Assembly (NCBI RefSeq): GCF_001010355.1
Contig: NZ_JPLA01000003.1
Coordinates: 97,645 to 143,715, forward strand
From: Dyella japonica DSM 16301
Lineage (GTDB): Bacteria; Pseudomonadota; Gammaproteobacteria; Xanthomonadales; Rhodanobacteraceae
Length of the DNA stretch: 46,071 bases
Reading direction: 5' to 3'
Shown: piece by piece, positions 1 to 8,158 of the stretch
Layout: every line of letters begins with the position of its first letter
How positions within the stretch are numbered: position 1 is the first letter of the stretch
Translations under genes and position numbers: made by a program
The notes under the pieces: generated by a model
Told to the model about the DNA's origin: nothing
Seen by the model: only the letters and a program-made list of their open reading frames with translations
The model's database searches: none

Positions 1-559
1 AACCGCCGTAATAGCCACCGTAGTAACCACCCCAGCCACCCCACGGGCCCCAGCCCGGACCCCAGTAGGGACCCCAGAACGGGTCGTAGTAGCCCGGACC
101 ATAATTCACGATCACGCGCTTGGGCCACAGGTACACCACGTTGGCTTCGATGCGCGGATAGGCGTAGTTGTACTCGCCGACCTTCTCGGACATCGTGCCC
201 TGGATAACGCCGGTGACGGTGATGTCGCGACCGGTGGTAAACACTTCCGGATCATAGAAGCCGGCGCGGCAGGCCACGAAGCGGCCCTGCGTTTCGCCGT
301 CCGTGCTCGCCGACTCCGGGCGCGCCTGGTCATCCAGCGGACGCTGCAGTACGTAGAAGCAGGTTTCCTGCGGACCGGGTTTGGTCTCGATGATCTGGCC
401 GCCCCAGCGAACCTGGGCGCCGGCGGCTCCGTTGGCTTCCTGTTGGGCGGCAACGGAGTTGACCTGGGTGAACGTGCCCTGCAGCGGTTGCGGCACCGTT
501 GCGCAGGCCGCCAGCGTGGCCACGGCGGTCGCGAGAATCAACGGCTTGTACATGGACAT
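1..559 (-). CDS. Slp-family outer-membrane lipoprotein (partial, C-terminus off window)
   Basis: Reading leftward from an ATG at 559 gives a short lipoprotein signal peptide ending in the lipobox LAAC, so Cys19 would be lipidated. The mature part resembles the Slp (starvation lipoprotein) family of outer-membrane lipoproteins: a beta-rich domain with segments such as VRWGGQIIETKPG and GEYNYAYPRIEANVVYLWP. It is followed by a tail very rich in Gly, Tyr, Trp and Pro (repeated WGP and GGYY units) that runs off the left edge, so the length is unknown. The start is supported by a GGAGAA ribosome binding site about six bases upstream; an in-frame ATG at 553 is the alternative. It lies 47 bases after tgpA on the same strand and may share its transcript. 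The family's molecular role is poorly known. The family call is from memory of motifs. Confidence 0.8.
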   Translation of the reverse strand, partial: MSMYKPLILATAVATLAACATVPQPLQGTFTQVNSVAAQQEANGAAGAQVRWGGQIIETKPGPQETCFYVLQRPLDDQARPESASTDGETQGRFVACRAGFYDPEVFTTGRDITVTGVIQGTMSEKVGEYNYAYPRIEANVVYLWPKRVIVNYGPGYYDPFWGPYWGPGWGPWGGWGGYYGGYYGG

Positions 560-606
560 GACGCTTCTCCATCGTGTGGTGGATGCGGCGCATCCACGGT
601 TCAATA

Positions 607-2574
607 TCATTTGACCACGCGACGCGGTCGAAAGTCCCGCGCAGCCTGTCGAAAGTTTTTAAGCAAGTCAGCTGGCGGTTCGTCGTGCGCGTAACGCAGT
701 TCCAGATAAGTCCTCATCAGGTGTTCCAGCTGCTCGCGTTGGCTGGGGAGGGCCCGCGCGGCGCGGCTGAAGTAGTGCTGCGGTCCTTCGCTGTGTCGGC
801 GGATCACGCCTGCCGAGGCCAATCGTTTTTCCAGCATTCGCATGCTTGTATGTGCGCGATCGGCTTCAGGACGTTGCCACATGGCCCATAGCAAACCGCC
901 TACAGCAAATAGCGAACCGCCGATGGCGAGCAGCAAGCCCAACATGCCGACGCTGGTGTCGTTCACACCAAACGGCGTCAGCAGCCCGCGCTGCCTCATC
1001 GTGTCAAAGCCGATAACGCCTTGGTTCCACCACTGGTTGACGATGTCCCAACGGTTACGCCACGACAGCCACCATTGGTTGGGTGGCCAGTCAGTAGCCT
1101 TGGCATTGGCTGCCGCGGATCCCTGGCTGACCCGTTCCGGGCGCACGGCGGCGGTAGGATCCATGCGCACCCAGCCACGTTCAGGCAACCAGACTTCGCT
1201 CCATGCGTGGGCATCGGCCTGGCGCACCAGCAGGTAGTTGCCCATGCTGTTCCAGTAGCCGCCCTGGTAACCGGTGACGACCCGGGCAGGGATGCCGGCC
1301 GCACGCATCAGCACGACGAAGGAGGAGGCGTAGTGCTCGCAGAATCCTTCGTGCGTGCCGAACAGGAAATCGTCGACCGTGTTGCGCCCCAGCGGCGCGG
1401 GCGCCAGCGTGTAACTGAAGCCGCCGTCATGGAACAGCGTCATGGCGGCCTGGGCAATCGCCGCTTCGTTGGCGCCGTATTGCGCACGCCATCGTTGCCC
1501 CAGCGCTCGTGCCTGCGGGTCGAAACCCGGCGGCAGCTGCAGGGCGCGTCGTCGCTCGCGCTCGCTGAGCTGCCCTTGCAGGCGGTAGCTGGACGCCGAG
1601 CGCAGCGAGTAGACGAGGGGATCGTTGACCGGACGATCGGCGCGCATTTCGCGGTCCGCGCTCATGCTTGCCTGGGTCGGCGCCTCGAGCGGCACGTCGA
1701 GCGCCGGCAGCACGCGTTGACCGGTTGCCTCAAGGGTCACGGTGTATTGGGTGATCGGGCCGTGTTCGACGGCTCCTGGCGTGCCGTTGCGCTCGCTGCC
1801 GTTCCAGGTGCGACCGTCGTAGTTGGAAAGGACATACGCGCGGAAGTAGCGCTGCTGATTGGGCGGTGGCGCGCCGACGAAGGACACGCGCATGGCGGGT
1901 CGGTCGTCCAGCAAGAGTTCGGCGAAGTCGCCGGGCGACATGTCTGCACTCAGGCCGGTACGGCCTTGCGTGCTGTTGGGCGCGCCCCACAACGGCGAGC
2001 TCAGCCGGGGCACAAAGATGAAGGCCAGCAGGGCCATCGGCAGCGAGGCGGCCAGCAGCTTGAGCGCCGGCAGCAATTCGCGTGGAAGACTGCTGGCGGG
2101 CCGCGCCGGCTGCAGCGCGCGCAGCGTGGCCAGGGCGGGCAGCAGGCCTAGCGCCACCAGTACGGTGGCCACCATGCCCTGGTCGAACAGCAGCGCCGTC
2201 ATCAGCGCAAAGCAGGAGAACGCCGCGCCGACGCGCGCGTCCCGCGGCGTCTCCGTTTCGAACACCTTCAGTACCAGCAGGCCTGCCACCAGTGCGGCGC
2301 CAGGTTCGCGTCCGAAGATGGTGCTGTAGTGGGAAATCACCGCCGCGGTCAGCAGCGCCAGCAGCGACAGTTTCAGATAGGTCGGCGCACGACCGGGCCG
2401 CTGGCGGCGCTGCCACCAGCGCAGTCCAAGCATCACCGCGAGCGCGAGCGTGAACCACGCCGGCAGATGCGGGGCGTGCACGCCAAGCACCACGGTGACG
2501 GTGATGCACAACAGGTCGAACGGGCGTCGCTCCAGCGGCGCCTGGTGTCTGTGCCGGAACAGGGATAGACGCAT
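607..2574 (-). CDS. tgpA: TgpA-type membrane transglutaminase (DUF3488 plus transglutaminase core)
   Basis: A 655-residue inner-membrane protein. The first about 190 residues hold several hydrophobic helices (DUF3488-like). A periplasmic transglutaminase-like domain follows, with the catalytic triad visible as Cys412 (EGFCEHYAS), His456 (ADAHAWSEVW) and Asp472 (MDPTAAV). One more membrane helix lies near 541-565, then a cytoplasmic tail. In Pseudomonas the homologue TgpA is essential, but its substrate is not established. The ATG at 2574 is used because it overlaps the stop of the DUF58 gene (TGATG). The open frame extends 360 codons further upstream, but that part is only the reverse-strand shadow of the DUF58 gene. 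The trio moxR / DUF58 / transglutaminase is a recurrent module, which suggests the AAA+ protein and DUF58 protein serve this enzyme or a surface complex. Confidence 0.88.
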   Translation of the reverse strand: MRLSLFRHRHQAPLERRPFDLLCITVTVVLGVHAPHLPAWFTLALAVMLGLRWWQRRQRPGRAPTYLKLSLLALLTAAVISHYSTIFGREPGAALVAGLLVLKVFETETPRDARVGAAFSCFALMTALLFDQGMVATVLVALGLLPALATLRALQPARPASSLPRELLPALKLLAASLPMALLAFIFVPRLSSPLWGAPNSTQGRTGLSADMSPGDFAELLLDDRPAMRVSFVGAPPPNQQRYFRAYVLSNYDGRTWNGSERNGTPGAVEHGPITQYTVTLEATGQRVLPALDVPLEAPTQASMSADREMRADRPVNDPLVYSLRSASSYRLQGQLSERERRRALQLPPGFDPQARALGQRWRAQYGANEAAIAQAAMTLFHDGGFSYTLAPAPLGRNTVDDFLFGTHEGFCEHYASSFVVLMRAAGIPARVVTGYQGGYWNSMGNYLLVRQADAHAWSEVWLPERGWVRMDPTAAVRPERVSQGSAAANAKATDWPPNQWWLSWRNRWDIVNQWWNQGVIGFDTMRQRGLLTPFGVNDTSVGMLGLLLAIGGSLFAVGGLLWAMWQRPEADRAHTSMRMLEKRLASAGVIRRHSEGPQHYFSRAARALPSQREQLEHLMRTYLELRYAHDEPPADLLKNFRQAARDFRPRRVVK

Positions 2575-3530
2575 CACGGCATCCGTGCCAGGGCATTCAT
2601 GCAGTGGCTGTAGTGGCTGCGGCCATGCCCCAGACTGATGTCCTCGGTGGGCAGCCACAAACTGGTGGGCCGTCCCACTGTCTCCGCTTCGCCCAGCCAG
2701 CGGGCCAGGCGCTCGATGCGCGACTCGGGACTGAGCTGGGCGAGCTGGCGCCAGTCCAGATGCCACTCCTCCTGCGCCTCGGGCTGTTCGAAATCCTTCA
2801 CCAGCAGGTTGTCGTGGCGCGCGCTGTGTTTCCACGCGATATGCCGCTGGGGGTCGCCGGCGCGATAGGCGCGCAGGGCCGCAATATCCTCGCCCTGATG
2901 CAGGCGTTGCTGCTGGCTGGCATCGCCGGGCATCACCGGCGGCGGGCCGCCGGTTTCGGGGTGCGGCCACACCAGCACGGACTGGTCGGGATGAATCCAG
3001 CTCCAGGCATGGAACAGCCCGAGCGGCCAGTTGCTCCACAGTTTGATGCGCGGCATCGGACGCCAGCCACGGCGATGGGTATCGAGCTGCAGGGACACCA
3101 GGGTTTCGCCGTGTGCCTCGACGGTGAAGGCCTCGGCCTGGTCGTTCATGTCTGCGTGCACTGAGAGATGCGCGTGCCCGCTGCCGCTGAAGACCAGGGT
3201 GATCGCCATGGGCTCGCCAGCGATCGCCTGGCCTTGCCGGATGCCGGTGAGCTTGAGTCCATCCAGGCTGCGAAACGCGATCAGCATGCTCGCGGACGTG
3301 GCCGAACCGAGCAGGCAGGTGAGCATCAGCGCGGCGTTGTTGGTGTAGTTCAACGCGCCCACCAGCATGATCAGCAGGAGCACGGTAAAGGCCGCGCCAA
3401 ACGCCGTCGGCACGATGTAGACGCGCCGCCGATGCAGGACGATCGGCAGAGGTTCGGTGCGCTTGTATCGAGTGAGGGCGGGCAGGCGTCGTTCTGCCCA
3501 GGTCTGGACGCGACGAATCGCGGCGAGCAT
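2574..3530 (-). CDS. DUF58 family protein, MoxR partner
   Basis: 318 residues. Two hydrophobic segments near residues 38-75 should anchor it in the inner membrane. The cytoplasmic part carries the DUF58 signature around RAYRAGDPQRHIAWKHSAR, followed by LLVKDFE. DUF58 proteins are related to von Willebrand factor A modules and occur beside MoxR ATPases; their biochemical role is unknown. The start ATG (3530) overlaps the moxR stop (TAATG) and its own stop overlaps the tgpA start, so the three genes should be translationally coupled. A longer in-frame opening reaches back to 3680, but it overlaps moxR and has no family support, so I took the overlap start. Confidence 0.85.
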   Translation of the reverse strand: MLAAIRRVQTWAERRLPALTRYKRTEPLPIVLHRRRVYIVPTAFGAAFTVLLLIMLVGALNYTNNAALMLTCLLGSATSASMLIAFRSLDGLKLTGIRQGQAIAGEPMAITLVFSGSGHAHLSVHADMNDQAEAFTVEAHGETLVSLQLDTHRRGWRPMPRIKLWSNWPLGLFHAWSWIHPDQSVLVWPHPETGGPPPVMPGDASQQQRLHQGEDIAALRAYRAGDPQRHIAWKHSARHDNLLVKDFEQPEAQEEWHLDWRQLAQLSPESRIERLARWLGEAETVGRPTSLWLPTEDISLGHGRSHYSHCMNALARMP

Positions 3531-4471
3531 TAGTCCACCGCGACGTCGGCAAGCAGGCTGCGCGCGAGGCTGTCGCCGCTCGCGCCCCGCGTGGTGACCA
3601 GGCGATGCGCCGCCAGCGGTACGAACAGCGCCTGGATGTCCTCCGGCAACACATGCTGGCGGCCGCTCAGCATGGCCCATGCGCGTGCCGCGCTCAGCAG
3701 CGCCAGGCCGGCGCGCGGGGACAGGCCTACGCGAACGTCGGCATGGCGTCGGCTGGCGGCAAGCAGAGCTTGCAGATAATCGAGCAGCGCCGAGCTGGCG
3801 GTCACCGATTGCGCCCGACGGGCCAGTTCGGCCAGGCCGGCCACATCCAACTGCGGCGTCAGTTGTGCGAGCAGGTCGCGTCGATCGCTGCCAGTCAGCA
3901 GCGCGCGTTCGGCGGCGGCGTCGGGATAGTCCAGCGAAACGCGCAACATGAAGCGGTCCAGCTGCGAGTCCGGCAGCGGAAACGTGCCGGCCAGGTCGAG
4001 CGGGTTCTGCGTGGCCACCACGAAGAAGGGCTGCGGCAGGATATGCGTCTGGCCGTCCACCGTGACCTGGCCTTCCGCCATCGACTCGAGCAGGGCGCTC
4101 TGCGTCTTGGGCGTGGCGCGATTGATTTCATCGGCCAGCAGCAGGCCGGTGAAGATCGGGCCTGGATGGAAACGGAACTGTCCCGTCTCGCGCTCGTAGA
4201 CGCTCACCCCGATAATGTCCGAGGGCAGCAGGTCGCTGGTGAACTGCACGCGCTGGAAATCCAGCTCAAAACTGGCGGCCAGCGCATGGGCCAGCGTGGT
4301 CTTGCCGACGCCAGGCACGTCTTCCAGCAGAAGATGGCCGCCGGCGAGCAGGCAGGTGAAGGCCAGCTTGACCTGCCGCGGCTTGCCCAGCAGCACGCGG
4401 TTGACCTGGGCCATGCTGGCCTCCAGCCGCGTGCGTAGTGATTCTTCGTGTAGCGGAGTAATGGCGGACAT
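3530..4471 (-). CDS. moxR: MoxR-family AAA+ ATPase
   Basis: 313 residues, the usual MoxR length. Walker A is GVGKTT (54-59), Walker B ends in ADEIN (D114, E115), and a sensor-1 region (VVATQNPLDLAGTFPLPDSQ) and an arginine-finger-type segment (LDRFML) follow. MoxR proteins are chaperone-like ATPases that help assemble or activate membrane and surface complexes, usually with VWA/DUF58 partners, which is what the next gene encodes. First gene of the moxR-DUF58-tgpA run. I chose ATG 4471 (MSAITPLHEES) because family similarity starts there; a GTG at 4507 would add 12 residues. The divergent neighbour starts 42 bases away, so the two promoters must overlap each other or the coding ends. Confidence 0.9.
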   Translation of the reverse strand: MSAITPLHEESLRTRLEASMAQVNRVLLGKPRQVKLAFTCLLAGGHLLLEDVPGVGKTTLAHALAASFELDFQRVQFTSDLLPSDIIGVSVYERETGQFRFHPGPIFTGLLLADEINRATPKTQSALLESMAEGQVTVDGQTHILPQPFFVVATQNPLDLAGTFPLPDSQLDRFMLRVSLDYPDAAAERALLTGSDRRDLLAQLTPQLDVAGLAELARRAQSVTASSALLDYLQALLAASRRHADVRVGLSPRAGLALLSAARAWAMLSGRQHVLPEDIQALFVPLAAHRLVTTRGASGDSLARSLLADVAVD

Positions 4472-4512
4472 GGGTTTCTGGCAGCGGGGAAGGGTGATGC
4501 GGAACACAGCAC

Positions 4513-6102
4513 ATGCGTGACGCCCCCAGTGTAGCCGTGGGTTTCTCGCGCTGGCGAGCGGTGTTCGTGATCGCCTTCGCAGTGCTCTGCGTGGTCAAGA
4601 TCATGCTTGCTGCAAGCCTGTCACCGTTTGGTGACGAGGCGTTCTACTGGCAGGAGAGCCGCCGCCTCGCCTGGGGTTATAGCGACCTGCCACCGCTCAC
4701 GGCCCTGCTGATCCGCTTGGGCGAGAGCGTGGCCGGGCACGGTGTGTTCGGCATGCGCTGGCCCTTCCTGCTGATCGGCAGCGGCCTGCCATGGTTGGTG
4801 CGCGCCGTTGCCCGCGAAGCGTTCGACGAGCGCACCGGCTGGCAGGCCGGCCTGCTGTGCCTGGTTTTGCCGCTGGCGGGCAGCCTGGGTGTGCTCGCCC
4901 TGCCGGACGTGCCGCTGACCGTGGCGATCATGGCGGCCCTGCTGGGCCTGATGCGGGCGCTGGATCGCGACTATTGGCGCGACTGGCTGCTGCTTGGCCT
5001 GTCGCTTGGCGTCTGCTGGCTGACCCATTACCGCGCCGCCATGCCGATGCTGGCCGGCCTGCTGTTTTGCCTGATGACGCCACGGGGGCGGGCGCTGTGG
5101 CGCCGCCCGGGGCTATGGCTGGCTTTGACAGTCGCCGCGTTGGGCCTGGTTCCGCTGGTCATTTCCAATTGGCAGCAACATGCCGCGGGCCTGGCCTTCC
5201 AACTGGTCGAACGCAATCCCTGGCAATTCCATGCCGATGCCCTGGTGCAGCCGCTGGAGCAGGCGGTGGCCTGCACGCCGTTGTTGTACCTGTTGCTGCT
5301 GTGGGCAGCATGGGTGAGCTGGCGTCGTCGTGACGAGGGTCGGCCGTGGGACCTTATCGCCATCGTGTCTGGCTGCTTCATCGTCGTCTACTTCGTGCTG
5401 GGGCTGTTTGCCGACGACGTGCGCTTCCGCGCGCACTGGCCTTTGCCCGGTTATCTGCCGCTGCTGGCCGCCCTGCCGGTTTTGCTGCGCGAACGACAGC
5501 CGTGGCGTCAGGCCTGGCTGACCGCTGCGTTTGTGCTGGCCGCAGTGGGACTGATCGGCGGTCTCACCTATCTCGGCCTGGCCGCCAGCGACCACGGTGC
5601 GCGCGTGTTGGCGGGCGTCAAAGCCTTCCCGGCCCGTTTCGTCGGCTGGCGCGAAAGCGGCGACATGGCGCGCGAACTGCTTGCCGCGCATCCGCGCGTG
5701 CTGGTTGCCGACAACTTCATGCTCGCGGCGGAAATCGATTTCCAGCTGGGCGGCCGCGTGCCGGTCTATGTGCTCGACAGTCCGCTCAACATCAAGCATG
5801 GACGCGCACCGCAGCTGGCCTGGTGGGAACTCGATGAAACCGCCTTGCGTCGACGACATGCTGGCGAAGCCGTCTTGCTTGCGGTCGACGAAAAAGCGCT
5901 GCGCGTGCATGAGCGGGCGGACTGGTTGCGCGGGCTGTGCAGCCGCATCGTCCAGCCTGCGCCGCTGACGCGGCTGGATCTGTTCGAAGGGCGTCGTCGC
6001 ATCGCCTTTTACGCGGGAACCGTGCCGTCATCGTTGCCTGCCGTGGCAACGTCCAGCGATGCGTGTGTGATCTGGCAAAGCGCGGCGGCGAACGGGCAGT
6101 AG
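4513..6102 (+). CDS. ArnT/PMT-like membrane glycosyltransferase (GT39-type)
   Basis: 529 residues with about a dozen hydrophobic helices. The N-terminal first loop has the acidic pair typical of GT-C glycosyltransferases (FGDEAFYWQESRRLAWGY, Asp41-Glu42), followed by SDLPPLTALL. This matches the ArnT / dolichyl-phosphate mannosyltransferase superfamily, which transfers a sugar from a polyprenyl-phosphate donor to lipid A, a glycan or protein on the periplasmic side. Donor and acceptor cannot be told from sequence. The gene is divergent from moxR and convergent with maf, whose stop lies only 7 bases away, and no terminator fits between them. A second GT-C enzyme is encoded at 17975-19597. Confidence 0.82.
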   Translation: MRDAPSVAVGFSRWRAVFVIAFAVLCVVKIMLAASLSPFGDEAFYWQESRRLAWGYSDLPPLTALLIRLGESVAGHGVFGMRWPFLLIGSGLPWLVRAVAREAFDERTGWQAGLLCLVLPLAGSLGVLALPDVPLTVAIMAALLGLMRALDRDYWRDWLLLGLSLGVCWLTHYRAAMPMLAGLLFCLMTPRGRALWRRPGLWLALTVAALGLVPLVISNWQQHAAGLAFQLVERNPWQFHADALVQPLEQAVACTPLLYLLLLWAAWVSWRRRDEGRPWDLIAIVSGCFIVVYFVLGLFADDVRFRAHWPLPGYLPLLAALPVLLRERQPWRQAWLTAAFVLAAVGLIGGLTYLGLAASDHGARVLAGVKAFPARFVGWRESGDMARELLAAHPRVLVADNFMLAAEIDFQLGGRVPVYVLDSPLNIKHGRAPQLAWWELDETALRRRHAGEAVLLAVDEKALRVHERADWLRGLCSRIVQPAPLTRLDLFEGRRRIAFYAGTVPSSLPAVATSSDACVIWQSAAANGQ

Positions 6103-6109
6103 CGTTCGA

Positions 6110-6694
6110 TCAGGGCAGGGCGAGGCCCGCTTCGCGCAGCATGCGCGCGAGTGCAATCAGCGGCAAACCGATCAAGGCGGAAGGATCCTGGTTGTCGATG
6201 CGCTCGAACAGGCTGATGCCCAGCCCTTCGCACTTGAAGCTGCCGGCGCAGTCGAGCGGTTGCTCGCGTTCGATGTAGCGATCGATCTCGTCCACGGTCA
6301 GGCTGCGGAACATGACGACCGTGTGGTCGACATGCACGCGATCCTCGCCGGTGCGCGTGTCGTGCAGACACAGTGCCGTATGGAAATGCACTTCGCGGCC
6401 GGAGCTCGCCAGCAGCTGCGCACGGGCGCGTTCGGCGGTGCCGGGTTTGTCGAGCACCAGGCCGCCCAGTTCGGCAACCTGGTCCGAACCGATCACCAGC
6501 GCATCGTCGAGACCCTCCGCTGCTGCGCGGGCCTTGGCGATCGCCAGCCGGCTGGCGCGAGCGCGTGGCGTCTCGTCGGGCAGGGCGGTTTCGTCGGTGC
6601 CCGGAGCGCGTTGTTCGAAATCGGCGACGATGCGGCGCAGCAGCTCGGCCCGATAGCGCGAGGTCGAGCCCAGCACCAGGGTGGGCAGGCTCAT
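6110..6694 (-). CDS. yceF: Maf-like nucleoside triphosphate pyrophosphatase (YceF type)
   Basis: 194 residues. The family N-terminus LVLGSTSRYRAELLRRI is followed by a phosphate-binding and acidic pattern (PGTDETALPDETPRARASRLA), and VIGSDQVAELGG carries the conserved Asp. Maf proteins hydrolyse non-canonical NTPs; the YceF branch acts on 7-methyl-GTP in E. coli, where yceF sits next to yceD-rpmF exactly as here but on the opposite strand, so synteny favours YceF over Maf/YhdE. Its ATG overlaps the stop of the upstream gene (ATGA), indicating coupled translation. The substrate preference is inferred, not visible. Confidence 0.88.
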   Translation of the reverse strand: MSLPTLVLGSTSRYRAELLRRIVADFEQRAPGTDETALPDETPRARASRLAIAKARAAAEGLDDALVIGSDQVAELGGLVLDKPGTAERARAQLLASSGREVHFHTALCLHDTRTGEDRVHVDHTVVMFRSLTVDEIDRYIEREQPLDCAGSFKCEGLGISLFERIDNQDPSALIGLPLIALARMLREAGLALP

Positions 6695-7146
6695 GCGTCG
6701 TGCTCGCGGCGCAGGTGTTCGCGCATGGCGCTGTCCAGGTCGTGCTGGGCGCGATCCAGGGCGGCCAGCAGCGGCCGCAGCCGATCGCGGGTATCATTCA
6801 TGGATGCGACGGCCTTATCGAGTTCCTCTTGCGAGGCTTTCGGCGCGGCGTCGCGGATCCAGATGCGCTGTTGCAGCAGAGAGCGCAGGCCCGCGTCGAT
6901 CGCGTGGCGAGCCTCCTGTTCGCTGCTGGCGGGCAGGTCCGGATTGAGCGACATGACGGCGTGGGCCTGCTGCAGGCCGGCTCGGCAGGTCTTGAGATCC
7001 GCCTCCACCCGGTCGGCCAGGTCCAGCAGCTGCAGCAGGCTTTGCGTCCGGCGATCAGCACGGCGCCGCGAGGCCAGGGTCGCCCCGACCAGGGCAGCGG
7101 CAAGGATCAGCAGCGCAGCAATGCCGAGCGTCAGGTAGGGGTTCAC
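6691..7146 (-). CDS. Small membrane-anchored coiled-coil protein of unknown function
   Basis: 151 residues from a GTG start at 7146. One hydrophobic helix (LTLGIAALLILAAALVGATL) is followed by a basic patch (ASRRRADRR), giving an N-terminal anchor with the rest in the cytoplasm by the positive-inside rule. The remainder is mainly charged heptad-like helix (for example LLDLADRVEADLKTC and ELDKAVASM), probably a coiled coil. I do not recognise the family. A TTG at 7206 would extend it by 20 residues but that extension is Pro-rich and unconvincing. It is co-directional and start-stop overlapped with yceF, so the two are probably one transcript reading away from yceD. Confidence 0.6.
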   Translation of the reverse strand: MNPYLTLGIAALLILAAALVGATLASRRRADRRTQSLLQLLDLADRVEADLKTCRAGLQQAHAVMSLNPDLPASSEQEARHAIDAGLRSLLQQRIWIRDAAPKASQEELDKAVASMNDTRDRLRPLLAALDRAQHDLDSAMREHLRREHDA

Positions 7147-7243
7147 GGGCGGCCAGCTCGCAGGAGAGGGTGTCCAAAGTCTGCCGTACCGGGGCGGTTC
7201 AGGCAAAATTGGCGTTCAGGGTGGTCTGCGGCGTGCCTACCCG

Positions 7244-7272
7244 TTGACTTCAAGGTGTTGTAATTCTAAGAT
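7244..7272 (+). promoter_or_regulatory. Sigma70-type promoter of yceD-rpmF
   Basis: TTGACT at 7244-7249 and TAAGAT at 7267-7272, separated by exactly 17 bases. Transcription should begin near 7278-7280, only a few bases before the yceD ATG (7282). This is the best promoter match in the left part of the window. Confidence 0.75.
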
Positions 7273-7281
7273 TTCGGGTCT

Positions 7282-7800
7282 ATGTCCGTGACACTGCCAG
7301 AGTCCGTGGACGCTTGGCGCATGGTCTCGGCGCGGCGTTCGTTCCAGGGGGAATTCCCCGTCGTCGCCATGAAGCGACTGGGCGAGGCCTTGGCCGGTAC
7401 GGAAGGGACGGCGCACTACGAGCTGGATTTTGGCCGCGACGAGTTTGGTACGGCCTACCTCGACGTGCGTGTCCAGGTTCCTGTCACGCTGACCTGCCAG
7501 CGCAGCCTGGAGCCGTTTGTACTGCCCATGACGGTCGACAGCCGGCTGGGATTGATCCGCTCCGAGCGCGATGAAGCGGCCCTGCCGCCGAACGTCGAGC
7601 CGCTGCTGATCGCCGACGACAGCAAGCTCAACTTGCTGGAAGTCATCGAAGACGAATTGTTGTTGGCGCTGCCGCTGGTCCCGGTCAATCCGGACAGCAC
7701 ACTGCCTGAAGACGTAGTAGGCCCCACGCCGGAGGAAGTCTCCAGCGAAGGGCGTTCCGATAACCCGTTCGCGGTTTTGCGCGAACTCAAGAAAAACTGA
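7282..7800 (+). CDS. yceD: YceD (DUF177) protein, 23S rRNA accumulation factor
   Basis: 172 residues. It has the DUF177 pattern: a central Cys-containing strand (VTLTCQRSLEPF), an acidic middle (NLLEVIEDELLLALPLVPVN) and the family C-terminus NPFAVLRELKKN. In E. coli and plants YceD is needed for normal 23S rRNA levels, and the gene precedes rpmF in nearly all genomes, as here. In the E. coli protein, as I recall it, the motif is CQRC; here the second Cys is Ser (C72-Q-R-S75), so a CxxC metal site cannot form. No Shine-Dalgarno is visible before ATG 7282 and the promoter -10 ends only nine bases upstream, suggesting a leaderless message. The next in-frame ATG (7321) would cut conserved residues. 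Confidence 0.9.
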   Translation: MSVTLPESVDAWRMVSARRSFQGEFPVVAMKRLGEALAGTEGTAHYELDFGRDEFGTAYLDVRVQVPVTLTCQRSLEPFVLPMTVDSRLGLIRSERDEAALPPNVEPLLIADDSKLNLLEVIEDELLLALPLVPVNPDSTLPEDVVGPTPEEVSSEGRSDNPFAVLRELKKN

Positions 7801-7818
7801 TTTAGCTGGAGATTCGCC

Positions 7819-8013
7819 ATGGCCGTTGCCAAGAGCCGCAAGACCCCGTCCACCCGCGGCATGCGTCGTTCGCACGATGCGCTGAAGACCGTGCAGCTGT
7901 CGACCGATCCGACCAGCGGCGAGGTGCATCTGCGCCACCACGTCACCAAGGACGGCTACTACCGCGGCAAGAAGGTCATCCAGACCGCCGGCGCGGTGGT
8001 CGAAGAGGATTGA
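7819..8013 (+). CDS. rpmF: 50S ribosomal protein bL32
   Basis: 64 residues with the unmistakable L32 N-terminus [16 protein letters not shown] and the YYRGKKVI segment. It is the Cys-free form of L32, not the zinc-ribbon form. A component of the large subunit near the peptidyl-transferase entrance. GGAG lies eight bases before the ATG. It is co-transcribed with yceD (18-base gap) and ends at a strong hairpin terminator 30 bases downstream, which probably limits read-through into fabH. Confidence 0.97.
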   Translation: MAVAKSRKTPSTRGMRRSHDALKTVQLSTDPTSGEVHLRHHVTKDGYYRGKKVIQTAGAVVEED

Positions 8014-8043
8014 TCGTACCCGCAAGGGATACGGTTCCGCATG

Positions 8044-8072
8044 GCGGCGCGATTTCGCGCCGCTTTGCGTTT
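8044..8072 (+). terminator. Rho-independent terminator after rpmF
   Basis: A perfect 8-bp stem GCGGCGCG (8044-8051) / CGCGCCGC (8056-8063) closes an ATTT loop and is followed by TTTGCGTTT. The T-tract is interrupted, so read-through to fabH is likely partial. I saw no convincing promoter between here and fabH (8073-8158). Confidence 0.7.
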
Positions 8073-8158
8073 ATGCGATCACCCACGTAACGTTGGCGGT
8101 TTGGAAGCTGGCTTGAGCTGTTGAGGCCGCTTTTCCCAACCCGTCGCATGGAAAGTTA

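Noticed and set aside
2575..3654. Extension of the tgpA reading frame for 360 codons upstream of 2574
   Set aside because: It overlaps the DUF58 gene on the same strand in another frame, is Arg/Ala/Pro-rich nonsense, and family similarity starts at 2574.
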